From: Spongilla lacustris
Lineage: Eukaryota > Porifera > Demospongiae > Spongillida > Spongillidae
Direction: 5' to 3'
Assembly (NCBI GenBank): GCA_949361645.1
Contig: OX442423.1
Coordinates: 5,431,505 to 5,495,504, forward strand
DNA length: 64,000 nucleotides
The translations under genes were made by a program, and so were the position numbers. The notes beneath the pieces were generated by a model, which did not search any database, was not told the origin of the DNA, and worked only from the letters and a program-made list of their open reading frames with translations. This document shows, piece by piece, positions 45,468 through 56,133 of this stretch. Numbering within the stretch: position 1 is the stretch's first letter; every line of letters begins with the position of its first letter.

Positions 45468-46170
45468 TGTCCCATATATATATATATTATAGCATAAAAT
45501 CCAAAGCGCTATATCTTCAGAATGGTTTGTGCTATTTATTGGGGTCTTGCCCGCCTTCCGTGTCAGTATTGCAACGTCCGATACTCCACCGGGTTCTAAT
45601 CCACCATAACTTTCTGTAGGAGTAATGAAATCGCTTCAAATTCGGTTTGTACATATAAGTAGAGAGGTCCTATACCTATCGATTTGTTCTGTTCGTTAAT
45701 TTTTATGTCATCCGTTACGGAGATACAGTTGAACGAACTACGTGCACTTTTTCCCGCTCGATTTGTGCCAATGATTTGGGGCAAATCGCGTCCCGCTCAA
45801 TATATGGGAGGCGGTGATTATATCTTTGGCACGAATCGAGCGGGAAAAAGTGCATGTAGTTTGTTCAACTGTATCTCCGTAATGGATGACATAAAAATTA
45901 ACGAACAGAATAAATCGATAGGTATAGGACCTCTCTACTTACAAACCGAATTTGAAGCGATTTCATTACTCCTACAGAAAGTTATGGCGGATTTGAACCT
46001 GATGGGGTATCGGATGCTGCAATACTGACACGGAAAAAATGCAAGACCCCGAAATATATTCTACCACATAGAAATGGTGTAGCACAAAGTGCTGAAGATA
46101 GGAAATGAATAGCGCAAACCATTCTGAAGATATAGCGCTTTGAATTTAGAACGTTCCATATATAGATATA
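45468..46170. mobile_element. complete (TA)n foldback element
   Basis: Bounded by TATATATATATATTATAGCA at the left and CATATATAGATATATGGAAC at the right. The arms mirror each other around about 45805 with the shared words AGCGCTATATCTTCAGAATG, GTTACGGAGATACAGTTGAA and CCCGCTCGATT. This is the same family as 16806-17660 but clearly diverged. Confidence 0.75.
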
Positions 46171-46790
46171 TGGAACAGTGTCTAGCAAAATTAGGCTTGT
46201 GAGGTTATAATTTTATCACTATAAAAATAACATGGTACACTTAACAACACATCTTCGCAACGGTACGTTTTCCTTTTAAATTTCGTACACTTGTTCCCAC
46301 ACCATTTCTCTATGTGGAAATCGATTTTTGTAATTTAAGTACTTTCCGTGCCGCGAATACAACATTCGTTAACCCCGCTGGTTAGAAATCCACATTTATC
46401 GAGGTGCGAGGGTTGAACATACATAGTGGAGTCCAGTAACTATTGATTTGTTCAGATCGTTGATTTTATTTTCATCCGTTACAGTTATATGGCAGTGCAA
46501 AGTTTGTGCATATTTCCCGCCCGATTCGCGCCACCAATATATCCTAACGCGCTTCCCATTCTTCTGAGCACATAAATATACAATTTATATCTGGTTCCGC
46601 CTATTCTCCGCCCCAAAGACTTGGAGCAATCTCGTTACGGCTGGCTTTGACTTGTAAACTAGCGATTAGCGGAGTAAAGTTAACAAGTAATTGAGGTGAT
46701 CGTGCAATGCATGTGGACTCTCGTGCCAACTCGGTACGTACGCTTTCAATTAACTCATAGCCACATTATCGAGAGTTACGTCAGTAACTC
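46170..46790. repeat. third, diverged copy of the giant repeat's outer block
   Basis: It matches 34905-35560 in the same orientation: GGGTTATAATTTTATCACTA-like start, ACACATCTTCGCAACGGTAC, TATATCCTAACGCGCTTCCC and GACTCTCGTGCCAACT. It has several small deletions. Confidence 0.8.
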
Positions 46791-46794
46791 TCAT

Positions 46795-47140
46795 ATAGGA
46801 TTTGACCCGTATTATGAACTCATTAAAAAAAAACGAGATTGTCTTTATCAGGGAAACCAACGGTCTGATGGCTCAGCTTGTTGCAAATATAAAAGACAGA
46901 AATACACAGTTTTGCGTTTGTCCGATGTCAAAACACTGCGCTTGTAAAGAACAAAAAGTGGTCGTACTCGGTCCCGATTTTCCTTAGGTTCTTCTTCCTT
47001 TATTTTGTCATAGTTCGGGACAGGAACACTGCTAAGGAATGAAAATCACACCAATAGCTTCAGAATCTATCCGGATACTCGATCGCTTCAAGGACTCGTG
47101 ATGATTGGATACAGTTCCTACTTCGCTGTAGAACAGTAAA
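46795..47140. repeat. dispersed repeat, unoccupied copy
   Basis: Second copy of 22845-24320 without the inserted TIR element. Short frames here are not protein-like. Confidence 0.75.
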
Positions 47141-47219
47141 TGGTTTACTAGTAGTAGGTCTGGGCAAAGTTAAATTAACCACTATACGGTAGGTCACACC
47201 TACATTTAAGCTTTATATA

Positions 47220-47807
47220 CAGGGTGTTTCACAATCAAGGACAATTCTTTATAAATTAACCACAAGCAGTTAATAAAATTTAAAATGCGAGCTTATATGC
47301 TGATGTAAACAAACTAAATATTAAATTAATAATTAATTTAGTAAAATCAAAAATAAATAAACAAAACGAATTAATAATCCCGATAACACCTAATTAAACC
47401 ATACCATTTTAGAGGCATTCCAAAGCTCCAACATTTCCTTGAATTTTAATAATATCAACTTGGCCAAATTTATTAATAAATTCAAACCACTAAATCTAGA
47501 TACAATGGCTCCTAAATTGCGAAAATCAAAAATCAAGATTTCAATCTTGAATAACTTCTAAATGGAAGCAATTACTTAAATACAGTTTGCATCTTTTGAC
47601 TAACCACCAACCCTACATTTATTAACATTAGTTGAAATGAATGGGGATTTTGGGACTTTTATTATTGTTAATTAACCATTAAAGATAATATTAATTTTGT
47701 TATACGAGCATGTCTTCTTTTGCTGTTAGAACTTTAACAACAATTACCAGTAAATTAACTGCTTGTGGTTAATTTATAACAATTTTCCTTTATTGTGAAA
47801 CACCCTG
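47220..47807. mobile_element. AT-rich MITE, CAGGGTGTTTCACAAT family, 588 bp
   Basis: The left end CAGGGTGTTTCACAATCAAG and the right end, its inverse (ATTGTGAAACACCCTG), carry TA on both borders. The TIR goes on imperfectly to about 55 bp, including TAAATTAACCACAAGCAGTT. The interior is very AT-rich (about 75-80% by eye), unlike the flanks. CAGGGTG...CACCCTG ends with TA duplication are typical of mariner-related non-autonomous elements. Confidence 0.85.
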
Positions 47808-47809
47808 TA

Positions 47810-48955
47810 TATATACACAGCCAAAAAATTTCATAATATGTCAGCAGTGATGACAAGTGTACATAATGTCGCAGTGATGATATCATTGAGTAACAGCGAT
47901 ATTTCTAAATGGACATACTGTATCAGCACATGTCACATTGTTCCACGTCATTGATGATGGGTAATGTATTCAGGCAAAGTAGCATTGTTGATACATGGGC
48001 GTCGGAAGGTATAAAACAATGGTCCGGCAAATGAATAAATAATTAATGAATTGGGTGTAGACAAAGGGGATGGGTGTGGGAGGGGGTATAACACCCTCCC
48101 GCCCAGCTAGGGGGTATGGGGGAGTGGTGTAAGCTCCCCCATCGGGGTCTGGGGTGAAGCCCCAGAAGTTTTGCAAGTTGTGCATTATTCTGCCCAAAAT
48201 CATGGCAAGAATTGCGATTGTAGACATTAAAAATGCTTACTCCACCAAATTGGCTATAAATAAAGGTGCGGCAAATTCGTTATACCTCGAACAGACTCCT
48301 CCGCAATAACATATCTGATATAAGGCAGTGGCTTTCTTGGTTAATGTTTAGCAGCTTTATGTGGTTAACTCAATTGACATTGACATGTTATGCAAGTATG
48401 TCTAGGTGTACGTTATTATTGACGCGATGATGGCATCTTTCTAGTTTTTAACTCCTTTGCTAAAGAAAGCTCGATCGCGTTTGGTACTTGCCAAAAATTT
48501 ATTCTCATGCTCTGCCTTCATGCCAGTAAAGATGAATCGTAATGGAGCCAGCTGTATTTTAAACACCATTCGGCTCGAAGCGAACACATCTGGCCCTGGC
48601 CTTCAATTCAAAGGTAAAATAAAAGACTTCGAGAAGTGATCATGAAATTTCTCTGGCATCGATGCAATCGCTAAGCCAGTGGGCTTTGTCGAAGAGGACA
48701 ATGGACTGAGTGAATAGTAGCGATGAAGACATGATTGGTGGGTTCAGTTAGTAATTTTATTCAACGCGATAATTAACTGGCGATAAGTTATGCATGCGCG
48801 TAACATTACATGTAACATGTTTAATTTTTAAAATAATAATAAAATTTGTGATGGCGCGTGGTAAGCGCATTTCAAGAGGGAGCACAATCGTCAGAGCGTT
48901 TCTGTAGGTAGGTTTGAATGTTTCTTACCTGGTTGTTCCTTATCTTTAGGGACGA
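47810..48955. other. no gene seen
   Basis: No supported feature. A stretch of GGGG/CCCC-rich sequence occurs at 48060-48160. A frame at 48457-48639 has no recognisable similarity but might be an upstream part of the retroelement that follows. Confidence 0.4.
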
Positions 48956-50521
48956 AGGATGCTTTTAAAAAAACACCTGCAGGGACACTTTTCGAAAAAC
49001 GACCCTGGAATCTTGGCGGACTTACTTCACGAAGCAGGTATCACCGCTGGTGTGAATTGCAAATTAGTCCTTGTTACCATTAAGCAGGCCCGGTGCACGT
49101 CTTGCTTGAATGACAGCCGCCATTCATCCAAGTCCAATGGCAGCAGCTGTGAGTCCTTGCTTTCAAATAATAATAGCGGTTTGATAGTTGGTAGTTCGCT
49201 GCCGCCCTCTGTGCCATATCTATGTTTTAATACGTCGTCACCTGGGCCATCCCAATCGTTGGTTTCGCATGGGACACCCTCATCACCGCAGCCCTCTCCT
49301 AGCACTTCATTCACACCTTCTTCTTTGGCAGTGCCAGCGCATACACTCCACATACATGTAGAACCTTCTGTGCTTCCTTCACCTGTCCCAGTATCGCCCG
49401 AGCCTTTGCAAGTGGATATCCTCACACTGATATTGCCTCAGGTACCATTAGTCAGACCTCTTCACATGAAGCAGTGCATTGTAGCTGGCTGCCACGAGCT
49501 TATTGCTCCAACCATGTGGCGTTCACATATGGGCCTTCACGCACGGGGTCTCTTTCGGGGGGGATGTACCTAGTGAATGGTTACAGGAACAAGACTTGTA
49601 TATATGTGATTGTCGAGCACTTGTGGCTAAATCTCGATGCCTACTATCCTGCCGAACCTTACGACACATTTCCAAAAAGTCTCGTCCTGTATTTGCTCTA
49701 GCGTTGTCTTTTTCTTTGAAAGCAGTGCTTCACGACAACTCATTGGACTCTTGACTGAAGTTATTTATGCTACCAAAGTACCTCTTGCCTTCAAAGATAA
49801 GGGGTGGTAGGCATAATAAACCAACCCCAATAGATGCGCTATGCAATCTGTGGTGTAGAGGAGAACACGCAACACTATGGAATATGGCGATGAGTCACAG
49901 AGCGATAGGACCTTTGGAGCGCATCCACTCAGATGACTCTATCCCGCGAAATCTCATTAATTTTGCAGTCTTTTTGTCTCATGAGGGTATGTTTGCTAAA
50001 GCTTGTAGTATTTGCGCTAAGCATTTTCCAGATTTGCTTCCTTGGGTGGCATGGTGTTACGGCTCTCACCCTTTTTTGTGGCACCCTATGGGCCAGCTAA
50101 CATCACAATCAGGTGTGCAGCAGGGAGACCCACTGGGTCCTTTTCTGTTTGCTTTGGTCCTGCATAAGGCTGCTGGAGCTATTAAAGAGGATACTGAGTG
50201 CAACCTTCTATTATATCAAGCTTGGTATCTGGATGATGGCATCTTAGCAGGCAAGAAATCTTCAATTTGTACATCTTTGGCCCTTATTAAACAGGAGTTA
50301 GGACCCCCTCTTGGTCTACATGTCAATATCTCTAAATGTGAGCTGTACTGCCCGAGTGATACCTCCCCTTTCCCACCAGAGCTCAAAGTTTTCCATTTGC
50401 CTCATTTTGAGATATTACGATGCCCAATAGGTGACTGTGCAAACTTTATTGCCTCAAAATGGCTTGAAGCTCGCAAGCTTTTGCACTGGGGTTTCTGTCA
50501 TAGATCCTCAAGTAGCTTTAA

Positions 50522-51540
50522 TCATAGATTGACCGTGCGTTTGTGACTTAAGTCATATGACTTAAGTCACAAATCACTAATTATATTCATGTGGCCTTTC
50601 AAAACTTAGCTAAACTCCTCGTTTTGGGGAGCGATATGGCCTGTCACGAAATCGCTTTGAAATTTTACTTAGATGCCTATCATTCTGCCCTGAAGATGAG
50701 AATAACAGTGATAAATGGCCATCAGTTCGCCGCTTGATCGAATGCTTCAATCAGCGAAGAGTAGAGAAGTTCTATCCTGGGTGGCAGCTGTGCGTAGATG
50801 AGTAGACGGAAGTATTTAACAAAACTGTCAAGCGAAAGAAGATTGTTGAATCCTATTTTGATGCAGCATCGATTATAGACATGCGTCAAGGAGGCCTGGC
50901 ACTGGAAACAGCATGGCGAACCCAGTCTTGGACAAACCGTGTTGTGGCAACAGTTCTTGGGATTGTAGAAACTGATGCATACCTCTTGTACAAGAAGTTC
51001 CACCCAGGAAGCAGTATGCTGAGCCACTCCAACTTCACTGAAGCTGTTGCCAAAGCCTTGCTAATGCAGATAAGCATAGGCACACAGGCGAACCATCGTA
51101 CAAGGCTTGAAAGTGAAAATGAGCATTTGCTACCTAATTTTGTACCACTAAAGTCTCTTCCATTATACAACAAGGATTCTGAACTGTGCACTGCTACTTA
51201 TGCAAGCAGACTATGCAGTGTTTGTAGGAGCCCCTGCAAGAACTGTTGTAGTGTTTGCTCAGATGCATCAAATGGAAAAATCGTGGCTCTATGTGGACTG
51301 CGATCAAAGCAAGGAAGCAATTGTCTAGTAAAGCATATTGCAGATGCTGCATTGTAAATATAGTGCCTTGCATACACATTCAGCTGCTCACATTCTACAT
51401 GTACATTTATATATTCACTGATTTTGTAGCTGTACCTATCAATTTACACAATCCACATGAAGGTAGCTAAGTTTTGAAAGGCCACATGAATATAATTAGT
51501 GATTTGTGACTTAAGTCACAAACGCACGGTCAATCTATGA
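50522..51540. mobile_element. piggyBac-like element, 1,019 bp, internally reduced
   Basis: TTAA flanks both sides (50518-50521 and 51541-51544), and the TIR starts TCATAGATTGACCGTGCGTT at each end. It runs about 75 bp to AACTTAGCT, with an extra 14-bp TATGACTTAAGTCA duplication in the left copy. Removing the element plus one TTAA rejoins the reading frame of the surrounding retroelement. The content is a piece of piggyBac-type transposase. TTAA duplication is the hallmark of this superfamily. Confidence 0.9.
50700..51357 (+). pseudogene. piggyBac-type transposase fragment
   Basis: A region resembling the start of the transposase core (RLIECFNQRRVEKFYPGW then LCVDE at about 50730-50800) is broken by TAG at 50801. 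It rejoins, after a large internal loss, a frame from 50881 to 51357 with TNRVVATVLGIVETDAYLLY and a C-terminal Cys-rich segment (CSVCRSPCKNCCSVC) like the zinc-binding tail of piggyBac-type enzymes. Missing catalytic-domain residues make it non-functional. It may still be moved in trans through its intact TIRs. Confidence 0.65.
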
Positions 51541-52716
51541 TTAACATTACTTCGTCTATGTGGCAGTTTTGCAGGTTAAGCTACTTGGCTCGCTCAATTC
51601 CAACCAATTTAGTATCAGAGGCTTTCAAGCTTTCAACAATGACGTCCACCACTGTTTCATGGACTGCATAGGTTTTGAAATGTCAGATGAGGCTGGTGTC
51701 AGGCCCAACTTGGCCTTAACAGTGATGGTCTTGGGTTGTGCTCACTGTCCCTACACTCCATCTCAGCTTTTATTGCTTCCTTCTGCTCCTCTGGGGTGTA
51801 TGATACAGATGACATACACCTTAAAAATGCCTTGGACCACTTCAATTCTACTGTTGCTCTAATTGAGAAACTGTCTGCAAATTCTGTGGTTTCCTCGCCT
51901 GTCAGAAGCTTCTGTCTTCAAAAGTAAACGACTATTGCTTTCAAGTCCTCTTTTATCAATCCGCCCCTGCTAACAAGGCTAGGTTGCTATCAGTTTCAGC
52001 CCCCCATGCGACATCCTGGTTATCAGTTATTCCCTCCACATCCCTAGCTCTCCATCTTGACCCAATTGAATTCAGGGTAGCTGTCAAGTGGTGGCTAGGC
52101 CTAGATACCTCCCAGGGTTCTCAGTGTGCTTTCTGCCCTGCCCACAGTCTGGACCCTCTTGGACACCATGCATTAACATGCAAATGTGGGGGGATGTTAT
52201 TACACGCCATAATGCTCTCAGGGACACTTTAGCGCAGTTTCTTCACCTTGCCCATGCTTCAATCGAAGTTGAAGCTGGTGCTGGGCTCATTCCTGACCAT
52301 TCACAGTCACGGCCTGCTGATATTCTCCTGAAGCATTGGAATCATGGACGGCCCGTTGCCCTGGACATCTCCGTTGTCTCACCGCTAAATCCTTCAACTT
52401 TAGCTGAAGCGGGAGCAACATTTGGTGCAGTCCTTGAGGCAACGGAGAGCAGGAAACACCAGGCCAATGATGAAAAGTGTTTAACTTTAGGGTGGGACTC
52501 AACCCCTCTAGTAGGGGAGGAGTAGGGGTAGGAGGGGAGGAGTAGGGGTACACTGCATAAAAAACGGGTTTACGCAAGCGGTAAACACGATGTAAAGATG
52601 AGGTAAAGCTCAGGTTTACACATATTTACTTATGTTTACAACGAAGCAAACCTAATGTTTACGCAATAGTGTAAAGGTGGTAAAGTCTGGGTTTACACGT
52701 GTTTACACATCGCAAA

Positions 52717-52736
52717 GGTTAGGGTTAGGGTTAGGG
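52717..52736 (+). repeat. interstitial telomeric repeat (TTAGGG)3
   Basis: GGTTAGGGTTAGGGTTAGGG, just over three units of the metazoan telomere repeat, lies 64 bp before the Ginger-type transposon. It is too short to be a telomere; it is probably a relic of break repair. Confidence 0.8.
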
Positions 52737-53175
52737 ACCCTGTCTCATCGAAATACATCAAGCTCGGTCGCGCTCAGCGTCGCTTTCGACTCTTGCCGGT
52801 GTCACGAAATAGTTTATCCCCCAGTAATTTTACCCTCCCGGATGCTCTACTCCGGAATAATCAATCCTCCTGTGATAGATTATTCCGGAATAGATCATCC
52901 TCCCTTGGAATAGACTATCCCCCCCATTCATGTGATAGATTATTCTGGAATAGATCATCCTCCCTTGGAATAGACTGTCACCCCCATTCAAGTGTTTTGA
53001 ATAGACTCTTTCATGCACGATGAATAGTAATTTGTCCTGTACTTCGTGCCTGCATAGAAGCACTGCACCTAGCTCTGAGATAGGGGTCATGCTATATAAA
53101 CTAAAAATGTTCATATCTTTTTGAAGTGACTGAAATAGAGATTGCTGTTACATTTCTAACGCACACGGTGCACTG

Positions 53176-55200
53176 ATGGAAACTGAAGAATACAATGATA
53201 TAGTGCGGTTCCTTGAGAGCAAAAGTGATAAGCAAAGATCTTGGCCTCGAGGTGTGGAAGAGTCCAAAGACAAAGAGGCTAAAAGGGCATATCGTCAAAA
53301 ATGTGAAAGCTTCGCTACCTATGACGGTCTTTTGTTCAAACTTAAAAGGCGCAAAAAACCTGAAACTGGAGCATTGGCGTCTACACAGGCTACCGGTGCG
53401 CGCTTGCGGGACGAGCCCCAGGATGAACGATACAGGGTGGTAAAAATCGACGAAAAGATGCGGATGCTTGAAAGTGTCCATAAAGATCCGGCAGGGGGTC
53501 ACTTTGGAATTCATAAAACGTAAGGCTAGCCAATGGTAACTGTATTTGAATCGTATATATACTCTTATTCATTTACAGGCAAGAGAAGATAGCCGAGCGG
53601 TACTATTGGAAAGGAATGACTAAGGATGTAGCAGAATATTGTGGTACTTGCCTAGTGTGTCAAAGGAGGAACAAAATGCCCAAGAAGACTGCAAGCCTAC
53701 ATCCGGTTGGTGTTCCTAATCGAGCGTTTGCACAATGGGGTATGGACCTAGTAGGTCCATTGTCAGGTGCAGTTGTCTGTTATCTAATGGTGCTGACAGA
53801 ATATCTAACCAAATGGCCAGAGGTATATTGCATACCTAATAAGGAGGCATTAACTGTGTCTAGGTGTCTGAAGAAGCTAGTAGGAAGGTTTGGGGTACCA
53901 GAGATAATCATATCAGACCAGGGACGAGAGTTTTGCAATGAGCTCAATGATAATTTTTGCAGTAGCTTAGGTATTGCTAGACACATCTGCACAGCATATC
54001 ATCCCCAAAGCAACGGCCTCACAGAGCGATTTAACCAGACAATTTGTGCTTGCTTAAGTAAGTACTCAGAAGGTGGAAAGCTAAATTGGGAGGATGATCT
54101 AGTCCTTTTTTTTGCTTGGTTATCGCTCATCCATACAATCATCTTCATTGTATTCTCCATTTGAACTTGTTTATGGTGTGAAAGCAAGGCTACCCATTGA
54201 ATTAGATCTTCCACCACATAAATTTCAAGCTGATAAAGATGATAACCCTATGGAAAAGTTAATGGTGAACTCAAAGTTGCTAGGTGAAAAACGTAGTGAT
54301 GCTTGTGAAAATATTCACATAGCACAGGCCACCCAAAAAAGGCAGTACGACAGAAAACATTGCAGGCAAGAAGAGTTTGTAGTCGGAGATGAAGTCTGGT
54401 ATGCCAATTCCAGGCAAGATACAAGAAAGGGTGACAAACTATCCACCAAAAGGCTAGGGCCTGTTTTTGTTGCCAAAGCATGTGGGAAAAACACGTATAA
54501 GCTTATTGGTCTTAAAAGGAAGTTTCATTCTGATCAATTAGTGAAGGTGAAGAGAGCTATCGCTGGTGACATAGTACTATCAGCTAAGACAGAGGTTGGC
54601 ATGTGTGATGGTGCCCAGCACTCAGATGAAAAGGGCTCTATGCAGAAAGAGAAGAGAACCAGGAATACTGATGTGACACCTGATTGTGACAGTGCCCAAG
54701 AGTCAGCAAAAAAAGAAATCACTACTAAGGGATTTAAGATTCCAAAAGGGAAGAGGACTAAGGCTAGCAATGTGACACTATTAACAAAGCGTGTGTCAGA
54801 ATGTGATGGTGTTCTACAGCCAGTAATTGAAGAGGTTGCTGCTAGGGATCTGACAAGGGAGAAAACTGCTCTGGGAGGGCCAAGACCAGTGATGTGGCAC
54901 CAACAATAAAGCTGGAGGGTAGCATGTCTAATGGTACTCAACAGTCAGCAGATGGAGAGGTGGTGGTTGTAAGAGGACAATCAATTCATGAAAGAACGGA
55001 AAGTTAAAGGGCAGATTGCTAAAGGTAAAGAAATGGTGTCGTTCAAGATAGGAGATCAGGTATTGTACAGCCTATCACATGGAAGCAACAGAAAGGATTC
55101 CAAACAGTATGGTCCTTCTGTGATATCTCAGATATGTGGCAGTGACATGTATTTACTTGCTGGTCTTAAGAGGAAGTATCGCAGCAACCAACTTCAAAAA
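53176..55200 (+). pseudogene. Ginger integrase-like transposase with duplicated GPY/F-like module
   Basis: Exon 1 (53176-53519) and exon 2 (from 53579, after a 59-nt intron) join an H2C2 zinc finger: HFGIHKT, then CGTCLVCQRR. The catalytic core follows, with Asp in WGMDLVGPL, Asp in IISDQGREFCNEL and Glu in YHPQSNGLTERFNQTI. A frameshift in the T-run at about 54105-54112 separates it from the next part (YSPFELVYGVKARLP). A C-terminal barrel module (FVVGDEVWY, KRLGPVFVAKACGKNTYKLI, FHSDQLVKV) is followed, after a low-complexity linker with two more frame changes (about 54890 and 54985), by a second related module (FKIGDQVLY, QYGPSVI, YRSNQLQKV). The enzyme would cut and join transposon ends. 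The splice at 55200/55292 leads to the OTU region. Confidence 0.8.
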
Positions 55201-55291
55201 GTAAACATGATAACATCTCAAGTCAATTAAGTAATGTGCATTCTTATGCTGGTATACCAGTTCTAATCTGTTCATTTTTTTATGCCTACAG

Positions 55292-55997
55292 GAAATGGAT
55301 AATGCAATTTGTAGCAGCAGAACATCAACTTGTGCAGTAACTACTGCCATTACACAAGACAGCTCAAAACAAAATGAAGAGCTGGTACAAGGCATTACTC
55401 ATCATGCCTACTGTAACAACAGCTTTGCATGAGCAGAGGCAGAAATCTGATACATTCAATGGTCATGCTGCACTAATCAAGAATATTACAAAATTTGGCC
55501 TGCAGGTGTGCATAAATGTACCCTTAGATGGTAACTGCTTGTTTACAGCTGTTTGTGATCAAATGATGAGAGTGCTTGGAGAGCGCAAGCGACATTTGAG
55601 TCTACGAAAAGAAGTTAACTACATGCAGCGCAATCCTTTAATAGTAAGTTTTAGCATGGCTACATAACTCTAATTGACAAATATGACTTTACAGCCTGAA
55701 GGGATTCCCTTCTTCAGCTTTATTGAGTCTTCTCAATCTTGGGAAATGTACATATTGAAGATGGAAAGACCAGGAACATGGGGTACCCATTTAGAGTTGC
55801 AGGCATTGTCCAATATGTTGGGTGTTACATTCTGTATAGTCACAAACAGCAGTGTTGAGGACCAATCGATTATTTGGTTATATCCTATTTTGAATGGCAT
55901 AACACAGATTGATGCTCCTGTACTAATTCTGGGCTGTGAAATGGAGTTTCACTACCATAGCTTAGTTCCCATCATGTCAGCAGATTCACATTTTTGA
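55292..55997 (+). pseudogene. OTU-type cysteine protease domain of the Ginger element
   Basis: The exon begins after an acceptor at 55291, in phase 0 with the integrase exon, but that frame meets TGA at 55430. The domain itself is in another frame, so a small indel lies between 55292 and 55490. The domain shows VPLDGNCLFTAVCDQM (Asp and nucleophilic Cys of OTU), then HLSLRKEV. A 49-nt intron (about 55645-55693) follows, then PEGIPFFSFIESSQSWEMYI, GTWGTHLELQALSNMLGV and a terminal FHYHSLVP whose His would complete the catalytic set. OTU proteases remove ubiquitin from proteins. In a transposon this may protect the transposase or its complex, an inference. Confidence 0.75.
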
Positions 55998-56133
55998 TTG
56001 CCAAATAAACGATTCAGTAATGAAACCACTGCCAGCGGCAATAGCAAATTGATTAGCTACTGTGATGTAAATAAAGGTGAGACATGCATGTAAGATTTAT
56101 TTCAATATTTGATTTGTTTCTCCTTATTTAGAT

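Larger units (their letters stand above)
34898..45477. repeat. giant inverted repeat (~10.6 kb)
   Basis: The outer end TATATGGGACAGTGTCCAGC at about 34893 is mirrored at about 45477. From the ends inward the first 800 bp (34898-35700 against 44690-45477) are nearly identical inverse copies, including TCGTGCCAACTTGGTACGTA and GGAAAAGGCTTTCC. Inward of these, both arms consist of repeats with the core GTAGTGCTATGGTGC, plus mirrored single-copy landmarks such as the GGGCCATGGGGGCCATT block (37090 against 44200). The middle (39130-40870) is not paired. The outer block also recurs in diverged form at 46170-46790. It may be a large foldback transposon or an inverted duplication. Confidence 0.85.
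48959..52525 (+). pseudogene. decayed non-LTR-type reverse transcriptase element
   Basis: The first frame (48959-49573) has a Ser/Pro-rich linker and a zinc-finger-like CIVAGCHELIAPTMWRSHMG. A frameshift in the G7 run at 49557 moves the next part (SEWLQEQDLYICDCRALV) to another frame. At 49767-50546 lies a reverse transcriptase palm with SGVQQGDPLGPFLFALVLH and the active-site box WYLDDGILAG. The finger region upstream seems deleted. After the piggyBac-like insertion, fragments continue (LSLHSISAFIASFCSSG, then KWWLGLDTSQGSQCAFCPAH). The C-terminal module, with RPADILLKHW and ALDISVVSPLNPSTLAEAG, may be a PD-(D/E)XK-like nuclease. At least four frameshifts make it non-functional. The element family is not named. 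Confidence 0.75.
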
